Assembly: GCA_032622095.1 (NCBI GenBank)
Contig: CP136061.1
Span: 115,514,754-115,578,753, forward strand
Origin: Siphonodentalium dalli
Taxonomy: Eukaryota > Mollusca > Scaphopoda > Gadilida > Siphonodentaliidae
Direction of reading: 5' to 3'
DNA length: 64,000 nucleotides
The notes below the pieces were generated by a model that worked only from the letters and a program-made list of their open reading frames with translations, was not told the origin of the DNA and did not search any database. Position 1 is the stretch's first letter. Each line of letters starts with the position of its first letter. Both the position numbers and the translations under genes were made by a program. Below, piece after piece: positions 19,910 through 32,024 of this stretch.

Positions 19910-22063
19910 GTAGTCCCCCCAAATTACAACTGTAGAAAGGTTCCATAATGATATATACCATTTATATAACAACTTAGATATTGTTAACATGATAAAGCTA
20001 ATTGTTCCTCTGGGTATGATACCAATCTGGGTCCTTGGATATATTTATTATCATGTGTCCAATCTGTTCTTCATTGCGACTTTTAAATTCTTCATTTGGC
20101 CATAAGTCAAATTCACGTTTCTCAGGCCAGAATATTTTTGAAATGCATGTGGACGCGTATGTATATTTAATTGTTTATTTCATGGACATGCGCCAACTAA
20201 GCATTCCACCTCCATATCGGCTAGCTCCGTGTCTTAATTTCAGTTACCTGTAGCCATTATTTCCCAAACAGATGCCCGTAAAAAGTTAGCTGCTAGGTTC
20301 CCAGATTTATTTTGTCAAAAATCGCCCAATCAACTATGCAAAATACATCATGTGTTTAACAAATGTTTGAACATAGCTACCAATTACAGTAATGAATCAG
20401 TAATCTGCATTGGGAAACGGGTTTGTTCGATATCAGTTCAGCGATTGTTTGTATAGTAAAAGTACTGCAATTATTTTTTTCCGATTGAGACTTTCCGCGA
20501 CAGATTGAACGTGAATAAAATAGTAGCATGTGCTGGATTTCAGAACCATGCGCGTGGGTTTGAGAAACGGGAAATTGACTTTGCGTGGTCTTACAATGGT
20601 GTCTAAGTTGTTGAGATAAATTTCTGCCATTTTGAAAACTTTTTCTGAACCAATGAAATTCAGTTTATAGGGAAGGATACATTTATTTCTTCTTTTTTTA
20701 TCATCCCAAAATCAAAATAAAATCATGGGTAATTAATTATAAACCAGAATTAGTAGATTCGACTAAATATTTTTGAATATTAAATTTCATATTCGAAGTT
20801 GCTTCCATATATAGCTTAGTAATCCAAATAACCAGGTAAAAATTCTCCATTTATGAATATTAGAATTACCCCCCCTCATTTTAGCACTATGGTATCTCCC
20901 ACAGTTGTTTCTGTTAGTGGGAGAATCCACTGATGCCTTATAAGGGGACTTAGGTTGCAATCTCCATTATCATACTCATTTGTTTATCATTTGTGATTTA
21001 TAGAATAAATTTAATGTCTAAATTTTTATATAAAAATCAATTCTTGTTAGCTTTTCATTCAACCTCAATTAATCTAGACTCTTAGCAGTTAATGATAATG
21101 TATGCCTTGGAAATTTTTACATCAAGTTAAATCTCAAATTGAATTGGATGGTGTTCATTCATTCCATTCTCTTTAGTTTTACATAATCCAAGGCCATAGC
21201 ATCGAATCATATTGATTCTAAATATCTGAAACAGTGGAATGATTCATTGTTTGAATCGAATGGCCAATATCGACATTAAATCAAATCTCAAATAGTTACA
21301 AGACCATAGCATGAATGTTTGCGATTTCATTGGCTATCTCACTCCAAGACACCACTTGTCATTATTTGATATGAGTTTTTATTCATTGAGACGGCTTTTC
21401 AGTGAAAGCAATTTGCGAGCTTGAATTTCAATGTTTTGTGTCTCTTAAATTAACTGAAGCACTTGCTGAATTTCCTGATATTGTACCTCCATGCTGGAGG
21501 TGGGATAAACAATTCCAGCCTTAATACATAAAAAGACTGCATTCAACTCCATGTCTTTTGATGTTTGGTGTCATCTTATCTGTATCTATGTTCAAATTTC
21601 AGTTGTCTTGAGAATTTTGAGCATTTTGGAAATTTCGCCTCTACCATGCTTACAAACTGGAATATCTCGTATTGAGATCCGTTTAAATGCTGATGATTGT
21701 ATTTGCCAATTCCCCCTTCCTTCATTACTATTATTCTATGTTGTTACAACCTGTGTCGTTGATTCAGTGCGAGAGAGTGATATTTTCTGGAAAGTGTTTT
21801 TTTTATCCAATAAGGATACGGTGAATGATTTTATGGAGATATTTGTCCAGCCCTCAACAAATAATTTGTGGCAGGAATAGCTGAATTATGTCATTTTGAG
21901 AATTTTTTAGTGAATTAATCTGTTGCCAAATTTTTTAAATACATCAATGTTAAGATTTTTTCACAAAAATCATCAAGTATCATGATTCAATTTTCGCCAA
22001 ATTTCAAAGATGCTGTTGTTGGCATTCCAAACTGTAGGATATCAACAACAAATTTTTTAACTT
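19910..22063. other. Intergenic stretch without recognised features
   Basis: AT-rich unique sequence. The longest frame, 21551-21880 (+, 109 codons), has no similarity I recognise and no splice-consistent context, so I do not call it a gene. Confidence 0.55.
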
Positions 22064-22545
22064 TTAATCCTTTCTATACTAAATGGATTCTGTCACCCAG
22101 TAAGGCAGTTATAAAAGTGTACATTGGAATGGTATATCATTAATTTGGAGGGGTGTCTAGGAAAATAAGAGATGGCATAAAAAAAAAATAATACTAGCAG
22201 AATGATTACTATTAGTTGGTGGGAAATACAGTAATGCCCTAAGTAATCGACTCCTTAAACACAGCAGAATTATGGGTAACTTTTCAGGATTTAGTCGGAA
22301 ATATGGCTTGTTGCCATTCATCGGAAAGCTCTCCCCGAGAGCTTTCCGATGAATGGCAACAAGCCATATTTCCGACTAAATCCTGAAAAGTTACCCATAA
22401 TTCTGCTGTGTTTAAGGAGTCGATTACTTAGGGCATTACTCTATACAGATAAAAAGTTCAACAATTGACCTTGTTGAACTTATTATCTTATCATTTCCTA
22501 AGGGATAACTACTCGTCAATGAGTATTTAGTATAGAAAGGGTTAA
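22064..22545. mobile_element. Family C TTAA element carrying a nested D foldback
   Basis: TTAA at 22064 and 22542. It has TCCTTTCTATACTAAATGGA at the left and GAGTATTTAGTATAGAAAGG at the right. A complete D palindrome (22229-22441) lies within. The core repeats AAGTTCAAC...GTTGAACTT. Confidence 0.9.
22229..22441. mobile_element. Family D foldback MITE, near-perfect 213-bp palindrome
   Basis: From CAGTAATGCCCTAAGTAATC to GATTACTTAGGGCATTACTC, flanked by TA, meeting at AAGCTCTCCCCGAGAGCTTT. It is nested in a family C element. Confidence 0.93.
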
Positions 22546-23218
22546 ATCTGATTCAATGGTGAATCACAGGCAGTTAAGGCTCATATTAGGCATTCAAAAT
22601 AAAGTACCTTGCGCAAAGTGTGTTTTTCAAAGTTTTAGTGAGTGCTGGATGTTCCAAGAGAGTGTCTGTTGATCAATGATATGCTTTAACAACATTTTGT
22701 TATAATTATCCACACCACAATGACCATAAGGTTGAAGGTTCAATAAATCGTCTGCTGAGTGCTATAGTGTTACTAACTCCATTTTGGCAGGAAACTGAGA
22801 TATTGGCATCGATCGATTCATCTCGCGGGATTGCCTTCCCGAAAATAATATTGAATTTACTACGCATTTATTTCATATAGCTTCGATGTTTTAGAGGGAC
22901 ACCAAGAAATATTTTGTTAATTCTCAAATAACAATATAATATTCTTTGGTATTTATTTGTCGTATTTGGTTTTCAACAGAACAAAGCAGATAATGAAGTT
23001 AGATTGGATTTCAAATGTTGTTGTTGTAACTGGCAGTCTGGAACCCTGAATGCATCTTTAAAATTGCCGATTATTGGTCTTGAATAGACATGAATTTTAT
23101 AATTGAAAGCTTTGAAAATTGTGGAGAAAAAGTCTTGAATTTTGTCAATTCTAACCTGTGGTAACCCATTGATTTATTTCTGAGGTCTATTTTTCCTATT
23201 GATGTCTCTTTACCTGTG

Positions 23219-23480
23219 TAACCCTTTCATGGCGGGAGCTGCGCTGATGTAACTTTAAAGATCCTGTGCCAGTGCATTCTCTTACATATGCAAGTCTTCC
23301 GTAGGGAGCCTCACATATAGAAGAGAATGCACTGGCTCACCATGTCAAGGTAAGTTTTTTTAGGCCAATGTATTCTCTTATATATGTGAGGCTCCCTATG
23401 GGAGACTCGCATATATAAGAGAATACATTGGCACAGGGTTTTCGCAAAATTTCAGGAAGCTTCAATCATGAAAGGGTTAA
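23219..23480. mobile_element. A3 TTAA-type MITE
   Basis: Left TAACCCTTTCATGGCGGGAG, two hairpins (one diverged, one near perfect at about 23363-23430), then AAGCTTCAATCATGAAAGGG and TTAA at 23477. Confidence 0.88.
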
Positions 23481-23682
23481 CATTGTTCAGATGAATTGTG
23501 TCTATAATTATGTGCAGCATTTTATACCAGAGCTTACTGTACTGTCGGTGTGACTGTTTATATGTTGCTTCTGATTGAGTGTGTATCAGGTTCATTTACT
23601 TGTAGAGTAAGGGGTTCAGATATTGGTGGGTATGATAATGAGAAATATGGACGTTGTCCTTCTTTATAATTTATATATCCAG

Positions 23683-24120
23683 CAATCCTGAGTTCAGTGT
23701 GCCTGTCATTTGCAGAATGAGGTCCCTCAGAGGGTGAATTAGTGATGCTATCCCATGGGGTAGTATCACTAATTCGCCCTCTGGGGACCTCATTCTGCTT
23801 TGGCCTCATCTGCTCTAGAAAGTTTCTTTATTATCAAATTTCTATAGAAACTTCTTCACATAGATTTAGTTTAGTTTCTCTATATTCCCAAATTGGCAGA
23901 TGACACATTGCAAAATCAAGTTTCTCAATTGGTGTACATCACAATATTCACCATTTGGAAACTTTGTCGGAGTCTTCTCCCATTGAAGATTAGGCCATGC
24001 AGAATGAGGTCCCCAGAGGGTGAATTTGGTAATGCTAGCCCGCTATGCGGGATACAGTCAACAAATTCACCCTCTGGGAACCTCATTCGGCAAATGACAG
24101 GTACACTAAACTCAGGCTTG
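23683..24120. mobile_element. Long family B element
   Basis: The ends CAATCCTGAGTTCAGTGTG and ACACTAAACTCAGGCTTG. Hairpins lie at 23715-23800 and 23998-24090, with an internal GAAACTTCTTCACATAGA segment inverted relative to 19454-19909. The 8-bp flanks (ATATCCAG / ATATCTGC) match imperfectly. Confidence 0.82.
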
Positions 24121-24239
24121 ATATCTGCTTTTAATTGGACACAATTCCATATTTTTCGGGTGCACCTTTTTCTGGCTCGAATTTCATGGAATTAAATGTC
24201 TGATATATCATAAAACACAAAATTCATCCTACCAATAAT

Positions 24240-24600
24240 GTTCCCTTGTTTACTAAATGGATTTTCCCATTCAGTTATAAGAGTATAGACTGGAAGTTCT
24301 ATTATTCATTGGGTGGGGGTGTTGTGCTAATACAAGTGCTGATGTCATTGGATTCCTACATTAATGCCCTAAATAATCGACTCCTTAATCACAGCAGAAT
24401 TATGGGTAACTTTTCAGGATTTTTTCGGAAATATGGCTTGTTGCCATTCATCAGAAGCTCCGATGAATGGCAACAAGCCATATTTCCAACGAAATCCTGA
24501 AAAGTTACCCATAATTCTGCTGTGGTTAAGGAGTCGAATATATTTAGGGCATTACTGCAATCAGTCATTTGGAGGAAATGTTCAGATAATCGACAGGAGC
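24240..24600. mobile_element. Family C fragment with nested D foldback (24359-24557)
   Basis: TTTACTAAATGGATTTTCCC and ATTCAGTTATAAGAGTATAG at the left; CATTTGGAGGAAATGTTCAG after the D copy. The D palindrome runs CATTAATGCCCTAAATAATC to TTAGGGCATTACTG with a shortened centre. Confidence 0.75.
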
Positions 24601-24630
24601 AGATTGAGAACTTAACTTCAAACAAGAGCA

Positions 24631-25092
24631 GGCCTCAAAATGTGGTGCTGGACATTTGCAGAATGAGGTCCCCAGAGGGTGAATTTAGTGATGCTATCCC
24701 GCACAGCAGGATAGTTTCACCAAATTCACCCTCTGTGGACCTCATTCTGTTTGGCCTCATCTGCTATGAGAGACATAGACTCAGATTGAAGTTCCCAAAT
24801 GGTGAATTTTATGATGTGCACCCATTAGGCACCTTGATTATTCATTGTGTCGTCTGCCATACAGAGAAACTAAAACTAAAATAGGAAAAAGAAACTTTCT
24901 AAATAAGTTTCTAATGTAACTAAAAAACTTGATAATTTGATAATAAAGATAAACTTCAGAGAAGATGAGGCCTAAGTGGAATGAGGTCCCCAAAGGGACG
25001 ATTTACTGATGCTAGCCCGCTGTGTGGGGTAGCATCACTAAATTCACTCTCTGGCGACCTCATTCTCTGTCCAGAACCATATTTTGAGGCCT
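24631..25092. mobile_element. Family B-related element with GGCCTCAAAATGTGG ends
   Basis: The inverted ends GGCCTCAAAATGTGGTGCTGG and CCAGAACCATATTTTGAGGCC surround two GCAGAATGAGG-type hairpins and the same internal AGACATAGACTCAGATTGAA segment. The body is B-like but the termini differ from CAAGCCTTG, indicating a subfamily. Confidence 0.7.
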
Positions 25093-25695
25093 CAACATGG
25101 GGTGCTGTCAGCTACCAACAGTCATGATGTTCTCATGTATCGATAAAGATGCATCATTTTTCTCGCATATGATTACGCAGTCCTCGAAATTGGCCGCGGC
25201 AATAAGCAATGCCGTGGGAAATACTGTGACATTATGTGGAATCTAACATGCCTGATTTCGAGGGCTGATTACGTCAGGCGATGGAGTCAATAAGGTTACT
25301 GTTGTAGCAATACATAATTTCGTGTTATTTGCTATCACCTGGTGGACACTTATTCTTATTGGCCACAGATCTTCCCTATCATGATGGAATATCTATCTTT
25401 GTCCTAATTTTAAGATGTTATTCATCAACTAAATTGTGTATTAATGATTTTATTTGGATTTAACCAATGGCGAGATGTGTATGCTGGAGATATGCACAAG
25501 CAAAACTCGTTTGTTCTTCTTTCTTTTTTTTAACACCGAGACATTAACGGTGTGTCCCTTATGTTGTGTTTGTGGGTGATCGGTCGTCCATATCAATTGA
25601 TAACACAATTATCGTCTTATAGCCCTATGCTATATGTGATGAGCACCAACGGCTGAGGTTATAGAAATGATGATCCTATCAAACAATAACGACCC
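25093..25695. other. Intergenic stretch without recognised features
   Basis: Unique sequence between two family B elements. Neither a coding frame nor a known repeat is visible. Confidence 0.55.
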
Positions 25696-25818
25696 AGCAG
25701 AATGAGGTTCCCAGGGGGTGAATTTGGTGATGCTAGCCCGCTATGCGGGGTAGCATCACTAAATTCACCCTCTGGGGACCTCATTCTGCTAATGACAGCC
25801 ACACTATTTCAAGGCTTG
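25696..25818. mobile_element. Family B half element
   Basis: One hairpin (AGCAGAATGAGGTTCCCAGG... to its complement, about 25697-25788) plus the right end CACTATTTCAAGGCTTG. The left terminal repeat is missing. Confidence 0.8.
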
Positions 25819-26274
25819 CACTTCACGATGCAATGCATCATATTGGGAGGGTGTGGCGCGATGCAAAAACAATTCATATATGCAGGGTTATCAATAGTCA
25901 GAGATCCAAACTTTTCCAATCAAAACTTCCCATCTGGGTAGATCTGGGGACTGTATTAGCTACGGTATTATAGTCTACTTCTATTATCTGGCCATGCATT
26001 TTGGTCATTTTAGTTAGTTCCTGGTAATTTACTTCAATGAATTTGCTCAGGTGAACACTGATGAGAATATACATACTAAAAATGATTTAAGTTCATCTAG
26101 TTTTAACAAAACAAAACAAAGTTGCATCGCATCGTTATAGTAAAATCACGATTTACATCGCATCATTAAGGTCTGAATCGATTGCAGCCCTACCTAGCAG
26201 ACCATGGGCAACTGAGAATAAACTCATACGCAAAATGGAGCTTTACACAAGCAATACTTCACTTGTGTATTAAG

Positions 26275-27136
26275 CAAACCTGAGTTTAGTGTGCCTGTCA
26301 TTTGCAGAATGAGGTTCCCAGTCAGTGAATTTGGTGACGGTATCCCGCATAGCAGGCTAGCATCACCAAATTCGCCCTCTGGGGACCTCACTCTGCATGG
26401 CCTCATCTGCTGTGGGAGACATAAACTCAGATTGATGTTTCCAAATTGTGAATATTGTGATGTACACCCATTGGGAATCTCGATTATGCAATGCGTCATC
26501 TGCCAATTTGGGGATATAGAGAAACTATTTAAACTAAACAAGAAATAGAATCTATGTGAAGAAGTTTCTATAGAAATTTGATATTAACCCTTTACCCAAC
26601 AGAAGGGCCCTGTGCCAATGCATTCTCTTATATATGCGAGTCGACCATAGGTCGCCTCGCATATATAAGAGAATGCATTGGCTTAACACATTAAAAATTA
26701 TAAAATTGTTAAAGAATGTAAGAAAAAATGGTAAAAAGTGTTAAAAAAAGAATTTTTTTAGGCCAATGCATTCTCTTATATATGCGAGGCGACCTATGGT
26801 TGACTCGCATATATAAGAGAATGCATTGGCACAGGGCATAACTGTAACTATCACAATGTGGTCAACGAGCCGTTTCCAATGATATCCATATTTGTATGGT
26901 TCTATTGAGACAGGCCGAAGATATTTTAGGCTGTTGAAGCTTTATTTGGCCGGTTTTGGCCGGTTTGTTGGGTAAAGGGTTAAAGAAACTTTCCAGAGAA
27001 GATGAGGCCTAAGCAGAATGAGGTCCCCCAGAGGGTGAATTTGCTGATGCTAGCCTGCAATGCAGGATATCGTCACTAAATTCATCCTCTGGGGACCTCA
27101 TTCTGCAAATGACAGACACACTTATAGTCAGGCTTG
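26275..27136. mobile_element. Long family B element interrupted by an A1 TTAA element
   Basis: Left CAAACCTGAGTTTAGTGTGC and hairpin at 26307-26396; right hairpin at 27012-27104 and ACTTATAGTCAGGCTTG. Internal GAAATTTGATA...AAGAAACTTTC is split by the A1 element. The unbroken sequence in 23683-24120 (complement) confirms the join. Confidence 0.88.
26584..26983. mobile_element. A1 TTAA MITE nested in a family B element
   Basis: TTAA at 26584 and 26980 duplicated around CCCTTTACCCAACA and TGTTGGGTAAAGGG. Two near-perfect hairpins (about 26615-26683 and 26762-26831). It is almost identical to 16798-17186, so a recent mover. Confidence 0.95.
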
Positions 27137-27430
27137 AGCTGCAAGAGTGCTATGATTATGTGATTCTAGAATGATTGCCTTCTGATTATCACAGTACAGT
27201 ACGTGCCAACTACTTTTGCTTTTGTCAGACTCATTTGACGAGGGAACTTATCACAGTTGTATTTATTGTGATGGCAGCTACATTTAAAGTCAAAAGATGT
27301 GGCCTCTCTTCCCACATAGGAGAAAACGCCATTTGAAAATTTTGAGGTTTTGAAAAGACATGTTTATGTTATTGACGATATAACTGTTGAAAAAAAATTA
27401 ATGTTTGGTGAAAAAAGCTTCTGCTGACTG

Positions 27431-27684
27431 CAACCCTTGAAATAGGGTGTCTGTCATTTGCAGAATGAGGTCCCCAGAGGGTGAATTTAGTGATGCTACC
27501 CCACATAGCAGGCTAGCATCACCAAATTCACCCTCTGGGAACCTCATTCTGCTGAGGTGTAAGCAGAAAGAGGACCCCAGAGGGTGAATTTGGTGATGCT
27601 AGCCCGCTATGTGGGGTAGCATCACTAAATTCACCCTCTGGGGACCTCATTCTGCAAATGACAGACACCCTATTTCAAGGCTTG
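27431..27684. mobile_element. Short family B MITE with 8-bp duplication GCTGACTG
   Basis: The ends CAACCCTTGAAATAGGGTG and CCCTATTTCAAGGCTTG are flanked by GCTGACTG at 27423-27430 and 27685-27692. Two long hairpins. Confidence 0.94.
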
Positions 27685-27769
27685 GCTGACTGATGAGTCT
27701 GACTTAAAAAATAATTATTTTATGCCCCCAAACCTATAACAAAAGGTTCAGGAGAGAGAGACCAAATCG

Positions 27770-27923
27770 TTAACCCTGGCTTACAATGTCAAGGTGAATA
27801 TTGTTAGTCCAATGTATTCTCTTATATATGTGAGGCTCCCTATGGAAGACTCGCATATATAAGATAATGCATTGGTACAGTGTTTTCGCAAATTTAAGGA
27901 AGCTCTAGTAAAGAGAGGGTTAA
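27770..27923. mobile_element. A3 TTAA MITE, left part deleted
   Basis: TTAA at 27770 and 27920. CCCTGGCTTACAATGTCAAGG begins inside the element, then one hairpin and AGCTCTAGTAAAGAGAGGG. The right TTAA is shared with the start of repeat N. Confidence 0.78.
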
Positions 27924-28525
27924 AGCCACATGGTGGTTTGCGCTCCCAAGTACACATAATAATATACTCTCTTGAAATGTTCACATTATTAAAATAGTTC
28001 CATAAATACCTGATCTACCTGTCCACGAGCATGGTATGTTCCAGAAAGACCATTCCATTGAAGTCCTAAAACTTCGAACACAAAAATTAGACCCCGAAAA
28101 AACCTTGCGCCATTTGTATTTATCGAGTTCTGGAATTGGAAATGGAATAATGCGTCACTCCGGAAAAGCTATATTGCATAATGTTAACATGAAACTATTT
28201 TAAAAGATCACGCACTGATTTCTCTTGGATATAAATAATCATCAAAATTATATCGTACCATAAACGTTTCAGAGCTACGACAACTCTTAGAAACTTTCTT
28301 CCCATGGTCTACATGTGTAATTTTTACGCGACTGCTGATTTAAAAATTTCAACCGGTATAAACAACGATCTCAAATTTATCAAAAAATATTAAGAAACAA
28401 AATACTTATTTACAGTACTATATCGACAATTTTTTCAGAAGTCTTCCACTTAGGCAGTATGTTTGGAGATACCTCTTACCAAATTATGTGTACTTAATTT
28501 TGGGGTTTGAGCGAGCCATGACCAT
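27924..28525. repeat. Dispersed repeat N, copy 2
   Basis: A diverged copy of 2950-3420, with GCCACATG at the start, TACCATAAACGTTTCAGAG, TTCTTCCCATGGTCTA and AATTTTGGGGTTTGAG. It is bounded by TTAA-type elements on both sides. Confidence 0.7.
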
Positions 28526-28777
28526 TTAACCCTTTACCCAACAGAATGGCCCTGTGCCAATGCATTCTCTTATATATGCAAGTCGACCATAGGTCGCCTC
28601 GCATATATAAGAGAATGCATTGGCTTAACACATATTAAAAATGATAAAATTGACAAAGAATGTAGAAAAATATTATAAAAATTGTTAAAAAAATGTAAGA
28701 ATTTTTTTTTTTAGGCCAATGCATTCTCTTATATATGCGAGGCAACCTATGGTCGTTTTTTTTGGGTAAAGGGTTAA
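28526..28777. mobile_element. A1 TTAA MITE with deleted right arm
   Basis: TTAA at 28526 and 28774. Left CCCTTTACCCAACAGAATGG and a full hairpin, AT filler, then half of the second hairpin joined to TTTTTTTGGGTAAAGGG. Confidence 0.88.
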
Positions 28778-29904
28778 ATCACAGTTGCCTCTATACAAAC
28801 ATGTTGTAGTATCACTAGTATGGGTTTACTTTGGTGTGAGGAAATGTTTGCACAGCCATGTTCACTTGTTCTGTGGTTGTCACACCATCCTTCATTTCAT
28901 TCCTGCTTGGTAACCTTTCACGTTTGCATTTTGAATGATAAATTTTGATTAGACTTCAGTTTGACTGGGCACCATCATATTAATTAGGGAGCAATTACTT
29001 TTTCTGATTCCCACTCTTGAGAATAAAATATTATTTGTATTGGAATTTCATTTTGGTGTGAAATTTGGACATCTTTCTGTATTTGAAAATTCAGAGGTAT
29101 CGAAATGATATTGTAGCAGAGTTTTATCTATATTTTCTAATCCCTGACACATTTCAGCTCACATACAGTTTACTTCTCCGGTCAGTTCAAATTAAAGATG
29201 TATTCAGGGCTCCAGACCTCCAGTTACAACAACAACATACAAAATCGTTTTGTTTTGTACCACTGAAAACATTTTGAAAACTAAATGTGACCTATAAACT
29301 AGACCTATATACACACCAAAGAATGTCATTTTGACAATGTTTCATAAAAATTGGTCTGGAGCCTTGACATCTGTGGAATTGTGATAAAGACTCTATTTAT
29401 AGGATGACCGGGCTTTCCCAAGATGACGTAATAAATTGTTTCCAAATATGGAGTGCATGCCTGGTGTAATAAATGTGTGGGAATCGTAGTTTTTAGTAGT
29501 ATTTATAAAAACAACAGGATGCGAATGAATAATCAGTAATAAATATCGTTAACCTATAAAAACATGCAGATTATGTCTCTTAGATTGCGAGTATAATAAT
29601 TACAATGAATTCTGAATTTATTCTGTTTTGCAGTGCTTGGGAAAATTGTCAACAGGTCATTGACCTCGGATCTCGAAAATTTAAATATAACAAATTGTTC
29701 AGCTGTGTTTGTAATTGCTTTTGGCTGTTTAAAAAAGACTGGATTCTGCCTTGCAAAAGACTGTCGCCTGCGTATACAGTACAACCAATGAAAGTGCCCA
29801 GTCTGACACATAACCAATGGAATGAAGAGAAACCCCATCAACTCAGAAATCAAGTCTTTACTACCGTTTCACAGACCTAAATCTGATAAAATTATCGTTG
29901 GTTT
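28778..29904. other. Intergenic stretch without recognised features
   Basis: Unique AT-rich sequence. Frames at 29065-29277 (+), 29605-29880 (+) and 29853-29554 (-) overlap each other and show no family match. Confidence 0.5.
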
Positions 29905-30169
29905 TTAACACTTCCATGTCTGGAGCTTCCTGAAATTTTGCGAAAACCATGTGCCAATGCATTCTCTTATATATGCGAGTCTCCCATAGGGAGCCTCGCA
30001 TATATAAGAGAATACATTGGCCTAACAATATTTACCTTGACCTTGTAAGCCAGTGCTTACTCTTATATATATGCGAGGCTCCCTGTGGGAGACTTGTATA
30101 TATAAGAGAATGCACTGGCACAGGATCTTTAATACTGCACCAATGCAGCTCCCATCAAGAAAGGGTTAA
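29905..30169. mobile_element. A3 TTAA MITE
   Basis: TTAA at 29905 and 30166. ACTTCCATGTCTGGAGCTTC at the left, two hairpins, AGCTCCCATCAAGAAAGGG at the right. Confidence 0.88.
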
Positions 30170-30193
30170 GAAGACAGTATATGCACCCAAGTA

Positions 30194-30397
30194 CAGTAAT
30201 GCCATCCACTCCTTAACCACAGCAGAATTATGGGTAATTTTTCAGGATTTAGCTCGGAAATATGGCTTGCCATTCATCGGAAAGCTCTCAGTGAGAGCTT
30301 TCCGATGAATTGCAACAAGCCATATTTCCGACTAAATCCTGAAAAGTTACCCATAATTCTGCTGTTGTTAAGGAGTCGATTATTTAGGGCATTACTG
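30194..30397. mobile_element. Family D foldback MITE
   Basis: CAGTAATGCCATCCACTCC to ATTATTTAGGGCATTACTG with TA flanks. The left arm lacks about 10 bp near the end. Confidence 0.88.
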
Positions 30398-32024
30398 TAT
30401 GTCATTTTGACGAGGTTTCATAAAAATTAGCCTGAAGACTTGAATACATCTTTAGTTAAGATATTTGCTGACATTGATATGGAATATGTGACAGCATTTG
30501 GGCTTGTATTGCTCCTTGCTATGGAAACTGACAGTGTTTGGCATCTATTGCTAATGTGATTTCTTGTTACATTAGGCATTTTGTATTGTTGAAATCATGA
30601 TTGCACAGATAAATATTAAACTTATACTGGCTTAATATTACAACTCTATTTGATCCCAAAGAGTCTTAATTTGGGGAGGTGAATTCCTAATTGCATGGAA
30701 CATCAGCGTTGGGAATGGTGTTAATTTTTATCACATTCTTCAGGGGGAGGGTCTGGAAAAATTTGCAGACACCAAGCTCACAAAAATAATTTCCGACCTC
30801 AAGGTACTGTACTTGCAAAAAAAAAAAATTACTCCGCAAAATTTGGGACCCACCCACCACACCCCCCCCTTATCCGATATTTGACACTTTTAAATGCTCT
30901 TTAATCATTTTTTTATTAGGAATACCATCCCAGATATATCCCTTGTTCACTCTTGTTTCCAATCCTGTTCCACTATCTATTTTACAAATCACTAAACTTG
31001 ACTAAATATATGTGCCATCCTACTATACCATTTAGTCTTCACCATTATTATTGACTATTGATAAAAATAAATGGCGTGAAACAATTCTATCCCAATCTGC
31101 TTCAATTATATAAATATAGGTAAGGTACTTTTTCCTCTGAAACAAACTATGCATAAACCTGCCTAAACACCAAATCTAACCACATGCAACATAATTTTGA
31201 GCGTGATATTGTTGTAAAATCCAGTGTTAAAACCAGGTGACTTCCAGGCCCACGCGTATTGTGTAGCAATGTGGTGAATGATTGGGGGTCCAAAGCCATT
31301 CAGTATGCTAGAAACTATGATTTGATGTCTGGTAGGATGAGATAGCACTACATGGGTTACTGTTGTAGTACGCATGTCGCTCACACAGGGCTAATGGTTC
31401 ATATTATACCAATGGCATTCCATGACAATTGAGTCAGGTACATGCCGTTATTATTAATTAAAAAAAATTTATATCTCCTCTTAAAAATATAAAAGAAAAC
31501 GTTAGGAAACCTTATGAAACCTAACTATTATACAGGTATCACTTCGAATCATGCATCTTTTGCAGCCAAATATAACTTACTCAATAAAACCTTTGCTCTT
31601 ACTGGCTCATATTTTAATTTTCATCTGCCCGACACCACGATATTGAGTTTTAATGAGGTAAATTGTCCAATTAACCGTGAAACAGGTTTGATGCGCTGTC
31701 ATGAGCTCCATGCATATAAAGCCATTGAAGGTACATGGCCTGACTAGTATTATAATTATAACTAGTATGATAATTGGGGTATAAAAAATATAATATAATT
31801 TGTTTGTAATCATTGAGTCCGATGACTGATAAACAACATAACTACCATGTTGACACGATCATGCCGACATAATATTGCTTTAATCCCATATAACAATTAG
31901 CCCGTGTTCTTAACAGTTGTTGTACACACAAAAAATATAGTCATTTTTGTTTCGGTAGATTTTTATTCAGTTTTATAGGCAAACATACTTTATCAAGTGA
32001 TTTAGGAAACACAAACTTGGCTAC
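30398..32024. other. Intergenic stretch up to the LINE tail
   Basis: Mostly unique, with a poly-A and CCACCC/poly-C patch near 30820-30870. A 77-codon frame at 31514-31747 (+) is unrecognised. No repeat family is assignable. Confidence 0.5.

Noticed and set aside
21551-21880. 109-codon open frame
   Set aside because: No family resemblance, no splice or promoter context; expected by chance in a region of this length.
29554-29880. Overlapping frames on both strands (91 and 99 codons)
   Set aside because: Mutual shadows with no recognisable domain; no splice evidence.
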